Origin: JAWLCQ01 sp041687095
GTDB lineage: Bacteria; Planctomycetota; Phycisphaerae; SM23-33
Assembly: GCA_041687095.1 (NCBI GenBank)
Contig: JAWLCQ010000053.1
Coordinates: 1 to 27,010, forward strand
DNA length: 27,010 bases
Reading direction: 5' to 3'
Part shown: one piece after another, positions 6,907 through 14,368 of the stretch
Layout: each line of letters begins with the position of its first letter
Numbering within the stretch: the stretch's first letter is position 1
Program-made: the position numbers and the translations under genes
The notes under the pieces: generated by a model
The model's input: the letters and a program-made list of their open reading frames with translations, nothing else
Databases searched by the model: none
Told to the model about the DNA's origin: nothing

Positions 6907-8817
6907 ATGCGACATCTCGGGCAGCCGTTGCGTGATGGGCTGCGGCGACTGCGGCGGCGGACGGCCGTCGGGCCCCGCTCCGCGCGCCTCGCCGTCGTCG
7001 CTCTGATCCTGCTCACCCTGGCCGGTGGCGGGTGGCTGCTCGTCGCCCCGGGCACGCCCAGCGCCCTTCCCGTCACCGATGCTGCGCTGCCCCCCGAGCA
7101 ACTCACCGCCGCCGCCGCCGCCCTCACCGATGAGGGGATCGCCCACACCCTCGCCGCCGGGCGACTGCTCACCGACCCCGCCTCCCTCGCCCGCGCCCGC
7201 GAAGTGCTCGCGGAGCGCGGCCTCCTCGATGGCCCCGCCGATGACCCCTTCACCCGCCTCGCCGACGAGCAGGACCTCTGGTCCACCGAGCGCAGCCACG
7301 AGAGGCGGTGGGTGGCGGCGAAGATGACGACGCTGGGGCGGCTGATCGGCCGCTTCCCCCAAATCCGCCGCGCCACCGTGCTCCTCGAACCCGGGGAGCC
7401 CCGGCGGCTGGGCGGGGGCGGGATCGCCCCGACGGCGGCCGTCACCGTCTGCCTCACCCCCGGGGAACGGATGACGCCCTGGCTGGTCGACGCCATCGCC
7501 GACCTCGTCTCCGGAAGCGTGGCGGGGATGGAGCGGCAGGCCGTGAGCGTCATCGACGAGGGCGGGCGGAGCTATCGCTCGTGCCCCCAGACCGCCGAAC
7601 TCTCCCGCCGCCGCGCCGCCGAGGCGTACTTCGTGGACAGGATCCGCACCGCCCTGCGGTTCGCGGGGGACGTGAGCGTCGACGTCGTGGTCCAGCCCGC
7701 CCCCGACGCCCAGGGCCCCCCGCAGTGCCTCTCCGCCTGGATCTCCGTCCCGCGAAGCTACCTCAACGCCATCCACGCCGCCGCCCCTCCCGCCGAAGCG
7801 CCCGACGGTGACGACCCCGATCTCCGCCGCCTTCCCGCCACCCTCGCCGCCGTCCGCGCCGCCGCCGCCCGCGCGGGCGGGCTCGCCGATCCGTCGGCCG
7901 TCGAGGTCCAGGTGCACGATGATGTGGCTCCCATCGCCCGCCCCGCCTTCCCGAGCGTCCAGTCCCTTCCCGCTTCGCTGCTGTGGGCGATGGCGGGCGG
8001 GGCGGGGGGGCTGCTGCTGGCGATCCTCGCCGCGACGTGGTTCGCCCTCCGCCGCCGCCGATCCTTCGACGCGTGCGGAGCGGAGGCGGCGATGGCGGGC
8101 GCGGCCTCGCTGCCCGAGGGCGCCGACGCCTGGTACCTCTTCGAGCTGGTCGCCTCCGAGGACCTGCTGCAGTTCCTGCACCCCGAGCACCCCCAGACCA
8201 TCGCGGTGGTCCTCTCCCGCCTCTCGTCCGACAAGGCCGCCGAGGTCCTCAGCGGGCTGCCCGCGGACAAGCAGGTCGAGGTCTCCCGCCGCATCGCCAA
8301 CCTCGACACCGTGACCGCCGACACCGTTCGCGAGGTCGCCTCCTCGCTCGCCGAGCAGCTCCGCGAGTTCATCGCCTCGCGGGCGAGCGTTTCCGGCGGG
8401 GAGGCCAAGCTCGCCGAACTGCTCCAGCACGCCGGAACCGCCACGGAGAAGAACGTCCTCCGCTCGCTCTACGAGAGCGAGCCCCGCCTCGCCGAGTCGC
8501 TCCGCACGCGGATGCTGTCGTTCGACGACATCGCCCGCCTGAGCGACTGGCGCCTGCGGGCCGTCGCGGGCGAACTGCAGGCCGGGGAACTGGCCCTCGC
8601 CCTGCACGCCGCCGGGCGGGACACGGTGCGAAAGGTCCTCTCCGCCCTCGCCCCCAGTGTCAGCCGCACCGTGCGGGCGGAGATGGAACGGATCGGTCCG
8701 GTGCGCCTCAGCGACGTCGAGGCCGCCCAGCAACGAGTGGTCGAGGCCCTGCGGATCGCGGAGGGGGGCACGTTCGCCCCCGAGGCCGCGACCGAGGAAA
8801 GCGACGTGGTGGTGTGA
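6907..8817 (+). CDS. fliF: FliF-FliG fusion: MS-ring protein joined to switch protein M and C domains
   Basis: A 636-aa protein combining two flagellar parts. Residues about 26-46 are the first membrane helix. A compact FliF/YscJ ring-building region follows (LPPEQLTAAAAALTDEGIAH, then MTTLGRLIGRFPQIRRATVLL and LVDAIADLVSGSVAGME). A second membrane helix lies at about 358-381. From about 408 the sequence is FliG: LQFLHPEHPQTIAVVLSRL (EHPQTIA at 427-433) is the middle domain, and about 498-620 is the FliG C domain ending GPVRLSDVEAAQ. The FliG N domain and the cytoplasmic FliF tail, which normally bind each other, are both missing, as expected if the fusion replaces that contact. AAGGAGGA six bases before the ATG fixes the start. 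fliH begins one base after the stop. There is no in-frame stop or break between the halves, so this is a true fusion gene. Confidence 0.93.
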   Translation: MRHLGQPLRDGLRRLRRRTAVGPRSARLAVVALILLTLAGGGWLLVAPGTPSALPVTDAALPPEQLTAAAAALTDEGIAHTLAAGRLLTDPASLARAREVLAERGLLDGPADDPFTRLADEQDLWSTERSHERRWVAAKMTTLGRLIGRFPQIRRATVLLEPGEPRRLGGGGIAPTAAVTVCLTPGERMTPWLVDAIADLVSGSVAGMERQAVSVIDEGGRSYRSCPQTAELSRRRAAEAYFVDRIRTALRFAGDVSVDVVVQPAPDAQGPPQCLSAWISVPRSYLNAIHAAAPPAEAPDGDDPDLRRLPATLAAVRAAAARAGGLADPSAVEVQVHDDVAPIARPAFPSVQSLPASLLWAMAGGAGGLLLAILAATWFALRRRRSFDACGAEAAMAGAASLPEGADAWYLFELVASEDLLQFLHPEHPQTIAVVLSRLSSDKAAEVLSGLPADKQVEVSRRIANLDTVTADTVREVASSLAEQLREFIASRASVSGGEAKLAELLQHAGTATEKNVLRSLYESEPRLAESLRTRMLSFDDIARLSDWRLRAVAGELQAGELALALHAAGRDTVRKVLSALAPSVSRTVRAEMERIGPVRLSDVEAAQQRVVEALRIAEGGTFAPEAATEESDVVV

Positions 8818-8818
8818 C

Positions 8819-9571
8819 ATGCCCCAGATCGTAAGGCCATCCTGCCCGCCCGCTGAAGCCCCGCGAACGGTCCGCCCGCTGCAGATGACGGACGTGACGG
8901 CCGAGGCGCGCCGGACGCTGGTCTTCGCCCATCGCGAGGCCCAGACCGTCCTCGCCGACGCCCGCGCCGCCGCCGCAACGCTCCGCCAGGAGCAGGAGCA
9001 GGCCGGGTACGCCGCCGGGCTCGAGCGCGGGCGGCAGGAGGGGCACGCCGCTGGCCGGGAGCAGGGGCTCCGCGAGGCGCGGGAGGCGTTCGCGAGCGAG
9101 TCGCAGGAACTGGCGGACCTGCTGCGGCGGATGGTGGGGGAGTTCGAGGCGGCGAGGCGGGAGGTGACGGAGGCGGCCCGCGTGGAGCTGCTGGACCTGG
9201 CGGTGGCGCTGGCGGAGAAGATCGTGGGCCCCATGGCCGTCTTCGATCCGCAGGCGGCCCGCGTGAACCTCGCCAAGGTGCTCGAGATGCACGGTTCAGG
9301 CGGGGACGCCACGATCCGCGTGCACCCCGAGCAGCTCGCGATGCTCCGCGAGTTCTGCGGGCGCCTGACCGCCGGGGGCCGCCTGGCCGGGACCGTGGAG
9401 CTGGTGGGCGACGAGCGCGTGTCGCGCGGGGGGGCGGTCCTGGAAACCCTCCGCGGGCAGATCGACGCGAGCATCGAAACGCAACTGAACAACGTGGTCT
9501 CCGCGGTCGTCGGACCACGGCGGACGCGGTCGGACCAAGCGGATACGGGAGAGGCCCATGGGCCTGTTTGA
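8819..9571 (+). CDS. fliH: Flagellar export apparatus protein FliH
   Basis: A 250-aa FliH-like stator/regulator of the export ATPase FliI, acting at the cytoplasmic face of the export gate. It shows a long alpha-helical region with the glycine-spaced motif AGYAAGLERGRQEGHAAGREQG (about residues 61-82), the GxxxG-type segment typical of FliH/YscL. The C-terminal domain contains ALAEKIVGPMAVFDP and IRVHPEQLAML. The ATG at 8819 starts one base after the fliF-fliG stop; a later Met (MTDVTAEARR) is possible. Its 3' end overlaps fliI by 14 nt. Confidence 0.9.
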   Translation: MPQIVRPSCPPAEAPRTVRPLQMTDVTAEARRTLVFAHREAQTVLADARAAAATLRQEQEQAGYAAGLERGRQEGHAAGREQGLREAREAFASESQELADLLRRMVGEFEAARREVTEAARVELLDLAVALAEKIVGPMAVFDPQAARVNLAKVLEMHGSGGDATIRVHPEQLAMLREFCGRLTAGGRLAGTVELVGDERVSRGGAVLETLRGQIDASIETQLNNVVSAVVGPRRTRSDQADTGEAHGPV

Positions 9572-10943
9572 CGCGTACAAGCCGATGCTCGACACGCTGA
9601 TCCCGGTGGGGCTCACCGGGCGGGTCAGCGGTGTGCGCGGGCTGACGGTGTCGGTCGAGGGGTTCCCCGCCCCGGTGGGGGCGGGGGGGCAACTCGTCTC
9701 CGCGCACCGCCGCCTGCCCGTCCGCGTCATCGGCTTCTCGGGGGAGCAGACGCTCGTGACCCCGCTGGGCCCGCTGACGGGCGTGCGGGTGGGCGACCGC
9801 GTCGTGCTCAGCGCCGCCGAGCAGATGGTGCCCGTGGGCGAGTCGCTCCTGGGGCGCGTCCTCGACGCCCACGCCGAGCCCATCGACGGGGCGGGTCCGC
9901 TCGCTGCCGGCGGCCGCCGCGCCATCTGGGGCCCCCCGCTGGACCCCATGAGCCGCCGCCGCATCACCGAGCCCCTGGCGACCGGCGTGCGCGCGATCGA
10001 CGGCCTGCTGACCGTCGGCCGGGGCCAACGGATGGGCATCTTCAGCGCCTCGGGCGGGGGCAAGAGCGTGCTGATGGGCATGATCGCCCGCTACACCTCC
10101 GCCGACGTCAACGTGATCGCCCTCATCGGCGAGCGGGGCCGCGAGGTCCGCGACTTCATCGAACGCGACCTGGGGCCCGAGGGCCTGCGAAAGAGCGTCG
10201 TCGTCGTCTCCACGAGCGACCAGCCCCCGCTCTCCCGCGTCCAGGCCGCCGCCGTCGCCACCGCCATCGCCGAGCACTTCCGCTCCCGAGGCGCCGACGT
10301 GCTGCTGCTCATGGACTCCCTCACCCGCCTCGCCGCCGCCCAGCGGCAGATCGGGCTCGCCGCCGGGGAACCGCCCACCACCCAGGGCTACCCGCCCAGC
10401 GTCTTCGCCCTGCTGCCCGAACTGCTCGAACGCACCGGGCGCACCGCCGACGGGTCCATCACCGCCTTCTACTCCGTCCTCGTCGAGGGCGACGACGCCA
10501 TCGACCCCGTCGCCGACGCCGTCCGCTCCGTCACCGACGGGCACATCCGCCTCTCACGCGAGCTGGCGGCGAGCGGGCAGTACCCCGCCATCGACGTGCT
10601 GCGGAGCGTCTCGCGCCTCTTCTCCGACATCGCCGACCCCGAGCAGCGCGACGCGGCCGGACGCGTCCGCTCCGTCCTCGCCGCCTACGACGAAATTGCC
10701 GACCTGGTCAACGTCGGAGCCTACACCCCCGGGGCCAACCCCCGCTCCGACCGTGCCGTGCAGGTCATGCCCTGGATCCGCGAGTTCCTCGCCCAGGGGA
10801 CGACCGAGTCCTGCACGCTGCCCGCCACGCGGGCGCAGCTCCACGAACTCGCCGCCCGCATCCTCACCGACACCCCCGAACCCCGCCGCATCCCGCCCAC
10901 CCGCCCCGCCGCGGCGCCCGCGGGAAGGAGAACTGAGTCATGA
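9558..10943 (+). CDS. fliI: Flagellum-specific export ATPase FliI
   Basis: A 461-aa F1-beta-like ATPase that powers or gates protein export. Visible motifs include the Walker A loop FSASGGGKSVLMG (lysine 169), IALIGERGREVRDF, the Walker B region VLLLMDSLTRLAAAQRQIGL, GEPPTTQGYPPSVFALLPEL and FYSVLVEGDDAIDPVAD, all standard for FliI/SctN. The length is normal. It overlaps fliH at its start and fliJ at its end (ATGA), so FliH, FliI and FliJ are probably translationally coupled. Confidence 0.97.
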   Translation: MGLFDAYKPMLDTLIPVGLTGRVSGVRGLTVSVEGFPAPVGAGGQLVSAHRRLPVRVIGFSGEQTLVTPLGPLTGVRVGDRVVLSAAEQMVPVGESLLGRVLDAHAEPIDGAGPLAAGGRRAIWGPPLDPMSRRRITEPLATGVRAIDGLLTVGRGQRMGIFSASGGGKSVLMGMIARYTSADVNVIALIGERGREVRDFIERDLGPEGLRKSVVVVSTSDQPPLSRVQAAAVATAIAEHFRSRGADVLLLMDSLTRLAAAQRQIGLAAGEPPTTQGYPPSVFALLPELLERTGRTADGSITAFYSVLVEGDDAIDPVADAVRSVTDGHIRLSRELAASGQYPAIDVLRSVSRLFSDIADPEQRDAAGRVRSVLAAYDEIADLVNVGAYTPGANPRSDRAVQVMPWIREFLAQGTTESCTLPATRAQLHELAARILTDTPEPRRIPPTRPAAAPAGRRTES

Positions 10944-11419
10944 CGCGGTCCACCATGCAACTGACGACGCTGTTGGAGATCGTTCGCGGCCGCGAGCAGC
11001 AGGCCCGCGCCCGTCTCGGGGAGACGGAGCGAGCGCTGCAGGCGGCGCGGGAGCGGATCGAGGAGATTGGCGCTTCGCTGCGGGACTGGAATGAGACGGC
11101 GCGGAAGGCGCTGGTGGGGCGGGAGGGGGCTCTCGACCCCCGCCAGTACGCCCACCGGGTCTTCGAGCTGTCGGCGGAGCTGCGGAAGGAGAAGGGCGGC
11201 CTGGCGGACCTGAACGAGGCCCTGCAGTCCCGCCGGGAGGGTCTGGCGGCGGCGGTGCGGCGGCGAAAGGCGATCGAGTCCGTGGTGGGCGGGATGGAGA
11301 GGCGGGAGCACGCCGCCTCCCGCGCCGCCGAAGCCCACCAGCGCGACGAGGCCCACCGCGTCGGGCAGTGGTACGAGCAGGGCAACGGGTGCGAGTACGC
11401 CGTGCCCGCCAGATCGTAG
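10940..11419 (+). CDS. fliJ: Flagellar export chaperone/stalk protein FliJ
   Basis: A 159-aa, highly charged and almost entirely helical protein rich in Arg, Glu and Ala, as expected for the antiparallel coiled-coil FliJ that inserts in the centre of the FliI hexamer. Sequence similarity within this family is weak, so the call rests on coiled-coil character, length and its place right after fliI (four-base ATGA overlap). A 77-bp gap follows before fliN. Confidence 0.85.
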   Translation: MTRSTMQLTTLLEIVRGREQQARARLGETERALQAARERIEEIGASLRDWNETARKALVGREGALDPRQYAHRVFELSAELRKEKGGLADLNEALQSRREGLAAAVRRRKAIESVVGGMERREHAASRAAEAHQRDEAHRVGQWYEQGNGCEYAVPARS

Positions 11420-11496
11420 ACGCCTGCTCCGCCCACGAGGCCATCGACGAACGCCCTTGGAGTGCGAGGGCGGCAGAGAGGACGAAGAGGATCAAC

Positions 11497-11793
11497 GTGA
11501 CGCCGCACACCGAACAGACCGAACGCGTCGAGCAGACCCCGCGGACCGGCAAACGGCCGATCCGGTGGGGCGGGGGCGGCCTGCACACCGCCCGCTGCGA
11601 CGTGCGCGTGGAGTTCGGGCGGTGCTGGATCGCTCCCGAGGACCTCGCCGAACTGCGGGTCGGGAGCGTGATCGAGCTGGACGCGGACCCCGACGCCCCG
11701 GTGACCGTCCGCATTGGCGGGCGGTGCGCGGGGCGCGGAGCGGCGGTGGAGGCGGACGGCAGACTGGCCGTCCGCGTGCAGGAGCGGATGTGA
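11497..11793 (+). CDS. fliN: Flagellar switch protein FliN (single SpoA domain)
   Basis: A 98-aa protein ending in a surface-presentation (SpoA) domain: VRVEFGRCWIAPEDLAELRVGSVIELDA, then VTVRIGGRCAGRGAAVEADGRLAVRV. This fits FliN, which builds the bottom of the rotor C ring and binds FliH-FliI. It is shorter than the usual 110-140 aa. I chose the GTG at 11497 because AGAGG lies six bases upstream; the frame is open further upstream but overlaps fliJ. It overlaps fliO by four bases (GTGA). A FliM could in principle be meant, but there is no CheC-like region. Confidence 0.85.
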   Translation: MTPHTEQTERVEQTPRTGKRPIRWGGGGLHTARCDVRVEFGRCWIAPEDLAELRVGSVIELDADPDAPVTVRIGGRCAGRGAAVEADGRLAVRVQERM

Positions 11794-12407
11794 CGGACCG
11801 CAGGACATCTCGGCGGATGGCGCTGGCCGGGCTGCTGCTGGGCTCCCTGGCGGGGCTGGCCGCTGCGCAATCGGCCGGATTGACCGAAGCGGACACCCGG
11901 CCCGCCGCGCCCAATGTCCCGTCCGTGCAGCGCCCTACCGAGTCCCCCGCCGATTCGCCCGCCGATTCGCCCGCCGATTCGCCCGCGGGCCCGGCCCTGG
12001 AGGGCCGGCGCCTCCGCGACGAGAGCGAGACCGAGCAGCGCAGCGTCCGCTCCCAGGACGGGAGCCGGGAATTTGCCTACGACGTGGCGCAGACGGTGGT
12101 GGCCCTGGCGGTGGTGCTGGGGCTGCTGCTGGGCCTGCGGTACGCCCTGCGCAAGGTGGCGGGGCGGAGCGGGATGGTGCGATCCGCCGGGGCCGTTCGC
12201 ATCCTGTCCCGCACGGATGTGTCCCCGCGCGAGCGGCTGCTGCTGGTCCGCGTGGGCGGGCGGGTGCTGCTGATCGGCGCGGGCCCGGCGGGGCTCCGCA
12301 CGCTCAGCGAGATCACCGACCCTGCCGAGGTGGAGCGGCTGAGCGGGGGCCCGCGTACGGACGAGAAGGTCACCGAGTCGCCCGCGAACGAGGAGGGGAA
12401 GGCATGA
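11790..12407 (+). CDS. fliO: Flagellar export gate assembly protein FliO
   Basis: A 205-aa protein with an N-terminal hydrophobic segment (MALAGLLLGSLAGLAAAQS, a likely signal peptide or anchor), a Pro/Ala/Ser-rich spacer with a small repeat, one membrane helix (VVALAVVLGLLLGLRYALRKV) and a short cytoplasmic FliO domain (GAVRILSRTDVSPRERLLLVR, VGGRVLLIG). FliO helps assemble the FliP ring. The start is the GTG that overlaps the fliN stop; ATG 11817 is an alternative. It overlaps fliP by ATGA. Confidence 0.88.
   Translation: MTDRRTSRRMALAGLLLGSLAGLAAAQSAGLTEADTRPAAPNVPSVQRPTESPADSPADSPADSPAGPALEGRRLRDESETEQRSVRSQDGSREFAYDVAQTVVALAVVLGLLLGLRYALRKVAGRSGMVRSAGAVRILSRTDVSPRERLLLVRVGGRVLLIGAGPAGLRTLSEITDPAEVERLSGGPRTDEKVTESPANEEGKA
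11947..11982 (+). repeat. 12-bp triplicated minirepeat inside fliO
   Basis: Three identical copies of CCGCCGATTCGC, encoding a (PADS)n stretch in the spacer of FliO. The period is a multiple of three, so copy-number change would alter linker length without breaking the frame. Confidence 0.9.
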
Positions 12408-13210
12408 GGAACCTCCTCGCGAGACATCGGCTCCGCAATCGCCTTCCGGTCCAGCTCTCGGTGCTGGCGCTGCTGCTGCTCTTCGCCGCTCCCGCATTCG
12501 CCCAGGACGCTCCCGCCAGCGCGGACGCCGCCATGGGCTTCAGCCTCCCGGACCTGGCGGACCGGGACACGGTCTCGTCCGCCCTGCGGTGGCTGGCCGT
12601 GGTGACGGTGGTCTCCGTCGCACCGGCGGTGGCGGTGCTGGTGACGAGTTTCACGCGGATCATCGTGGTGCTGGGGCTGCTGCGGCAGGGGCTGGCGACG
12701 CAGCAGTCGCCCCCGAACTCGGTGCTGTTCGGGCTGTCGCTGCTGATGACGGTGGCGGTGATGGCCCCGGTGCTGGGGGACCTGCAGCGCGATACGCTGG
12801 GTCCGCTGGCGACGGGGCAGGCCGAGGTCGCCCCGGCCCTTGCGGCGGGCGAGGCGCGCGTGCGCGAGTTCATGATCGCGCAGGTCGAGGCGGCCGGGAA
12901 CTCGGAGGACGTCGAGCTGTTCCTCGACCCCGAACTCACCGCCCGCGAGGACCTGCGGTGGAAGGACGTCCCGACCGCGAGCCTGCTGCCGGGGTTCGTC
13001 ATCAGCGAGTTGAAGGTCGCGTTCCTGATCGGGTTCCGCGTCCTCCTGCCGTTCCTGATCGTGGACATGGTGGTGGCGTCGATCCTCACGTCGATGGGCA
13101 TGCTCATGCTGCCCCCCGTGCTGATCTCGCTGCCGTTCAAGCTCCTCCTGTTCGTCCTCGCCGATGGGTGGCACCTGGTGGTGGGGACGCTGCTGCGGAG
13201 CTTTTCGTGA
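12404..13210 (+). CDS. fliP: Flagellar export gate protein FliP
   Basis: A 268-aa core export-gate subunit. It has a signal peptide (LSVLALLLLFAAPAFAQ), then the family-typical segments VTSFTRIIVVLGLLRQGLATQQ and PNSVLFGLSLLMT. A periplasmic stretch follows, and the signature region LLPGFVISELKVAFLIGFRVLLPFLIVDMVVASILTSMGM and LISLPFKLLLFVLADGW closes it. Length and motifs are normal. It overlaps fliO by four bases and fliQ by one. Confidence 0.97.
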   Translation: MRNLLARHRLRNRLPVQLSVLALLLLFAAPAFAQDAPASADAAMGFSLPDLADRDTVSSALRWLAVVTVVSVAPAVAVLVTSFTRIIVVLGLLRQGLATQQSPPNSVLFGLSLLMTVAVMAPVLGDLQRDTLGPLATGQAEVAPALAAGEARVREFMIAQVEAAGNSEDVELFLDPELTAREDLRWKDVPTASLLPGFVISELKVAFLIGFRVLLPFLIVDMVVASILTSMGMLMLPPVLISLPFKLLLFVLADGWHLVVGTLLRSFS

Positions 13211-13470
13211 TGGTGAGCACCGCAGGCATGATCGACTGGGTCCGCGAGGCGATCGTCCTGACGCTCGTCCTCGCGGCGCCCGCGCTGGCGGTGGGGCTGA
13301 TCGTCGCCCTGATCGTCAGCGTGCTGCAGGCGGCGACGCAGGTGCAGGAATACACGCTGAGCTTTGTGCCCAAGATCGTCGCGATGCTGCTGGCGGTCCT
13401 GGTGGCGGGTGCGTGGATGATGGCGCGACTGGTGGAGTTCGCGGTCTCGATGTTCGGGACCTTGCCTTGA
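13210..13470 (+). CDS. fliQ: Flagellar export gate protein FliQ
   Basis: An 86-aa protein with two membrane helices, containing VGLIVALIVSVLQAATQVQEYTLSFVPKI, the FliQ hallmark. It packs around the FliP/FliR core of the gate. Its ATG overlaps the fliP stop by one base (TGATG). Confidence 0.96.
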   Translation: MVSTAGMIDWVREAIVLTLVLAAPALAVGLIVALIVSVLQAATQVQEYTLSFVPKIVAMLLAVLVAGAWMMARLVEFAVSMFGTLP

Positions 13471-13485
13471 CGGAGCGTGAAATGA

Positions 13486-13570
13486 ACCGCGGAGATCGCG
13501 GAGAACGCAGAGAGGAAGGGAATCGGGTCGATGTCCTTCCCTTCTCTGCGTTCTCTGCGATCTCCGCGGT
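13486..13570. repeat. Inverted-repeat insertion between fliQ and fliR
   Basis: Bases 13486-13513 pair with 13543-13570 over 28 positions with a single mismatch (G opposite T, tolerated in RNA). The arm sequence is built from CGCGGAGA and GAGAACGCAGAGA units. Further partial complementarity (GGAAGGGA with TCCTTCCC) extends the stem inward. From memory, CTCTGCGTTCTCTGCG-type strings are a common dispersed repeat in environmental genomes. It sits in the only long gap in the otherwise overlapping fliN-to-flhG gene string. Confidence 0.9.
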
Positions 13571-13582
13571 GAAACGAACAAC

Positions 13583-14368
13583 ATGTTGACACTGACCCCC
13601 GACAACATCGCCTGGTCCCTGACGCTGCTGCTGGTGGCGGCGCGGGTGGGCGGTGTGTTCCTCGCCGGGCCCGTGTTCTCGCACGCCGTCTTCCCCGTTC
13701 GCCTGCGGGTGGCGATGACGCTGGTGGTGGCGGTGGCGGTGGTGGGGCGGATCGCCCAGCCCCCGGCCCTGCCGCCCACCGTGGCGCACCTGGCGGTCGC
13801 CCTGGCCCTGGAAGCCGCCATCGGGGCCGTCATCGGCTTCGCCGCGCGGTTGCTGCTGGTGGGCGTGGAACTGGGGGCGTGGCATGCGGCGCAGCAGATG
13901 GGCATCGGGCTCGCCGAGGTCTACAACCCCCACGCGGACGAACTCTCCGGGCCCGTGACGACGCTCTTTCGCATGCTGGCGGTGATGGCGTTCCTGGCGG
14001 TGGGGGGGCACCGCGACGTGCTGGGGGCCCTGCTGCGGTCCTTCCGCACCGTTCCGCTGCGGAGCGGGATCGGGATGGAGTCGGCCGTTTCGTTGGTGGT
14101 GGGGCTGCTCGGGGCGAGCTTCAGCGTGGCCCTCAAAGTCGCCGCCCCCGTGCTGGTGGCGTTGCTGCTGGCGGGGGCGGTGCTGGGAGCGTTGCAGAAG
14201 TCCGTTCCGCAACTGCACGTGCTGTCGACCAACCTGCCGATCCGCACGCTGCTGGGCCTGCTCGTGCTCGCCGCGTCCGTCGCGTCGGTGGCGTGGGTGG
14301 TCGAGGCGGAGTGGACGAGAACCTTTGACCGAATCGCGGACTACGTGACCGCGGGTGCACCACGATGA
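13583..14368 (+). CDS. fliR: Flagellar export gate protein FliR
   Basis: A 261-aa multi-spanning membrane protein with the FliR/SctT features ARVGGVFLAGPVFS, LRVAMTLVVAVAV and HAAQQMGIGLAEVYNP, and several long hydrophobic helices. It joins FliP and FliQ in the export channel. The ATG at 13583 comes just after the repeat hairpin; AAACGAAC precedes it and no strong ribosome site is seen, possibly because the repeat displaced it. It overlaps flhB by ATGA. Confidence 0.95.
   Translation: MLTLTPDNIAWSLTLLLVAARVGGVFLAGPVFSHAVFPVRLRVAMTLVVAVAVVGRIAQPPALPPTVAHLAVALALEAAIGAVIGFAARLLLVGVELGAWHAAQQMGIGLAEVYNPHADELSGPVTTLFRMLAVMAFLAVGGHRDVLGALLRSFRTVPLRSGIGMESAVSLVVGLLGASFSVALKVAAPVLVALLLAGAVLGALQKSVPQLHVLSTNLPIRTLLGLLVLAASVASVAWVVEAEWTRTFDRIADYVTAGAPR

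Noticed and set aside
6730..10544. Long minus-strand frames (920 and 691 codons) opposite the fliF-fliI genes
   Set aside because: High-GC shadow frames; the plus strand encodes clear flagellar proteins throughout.
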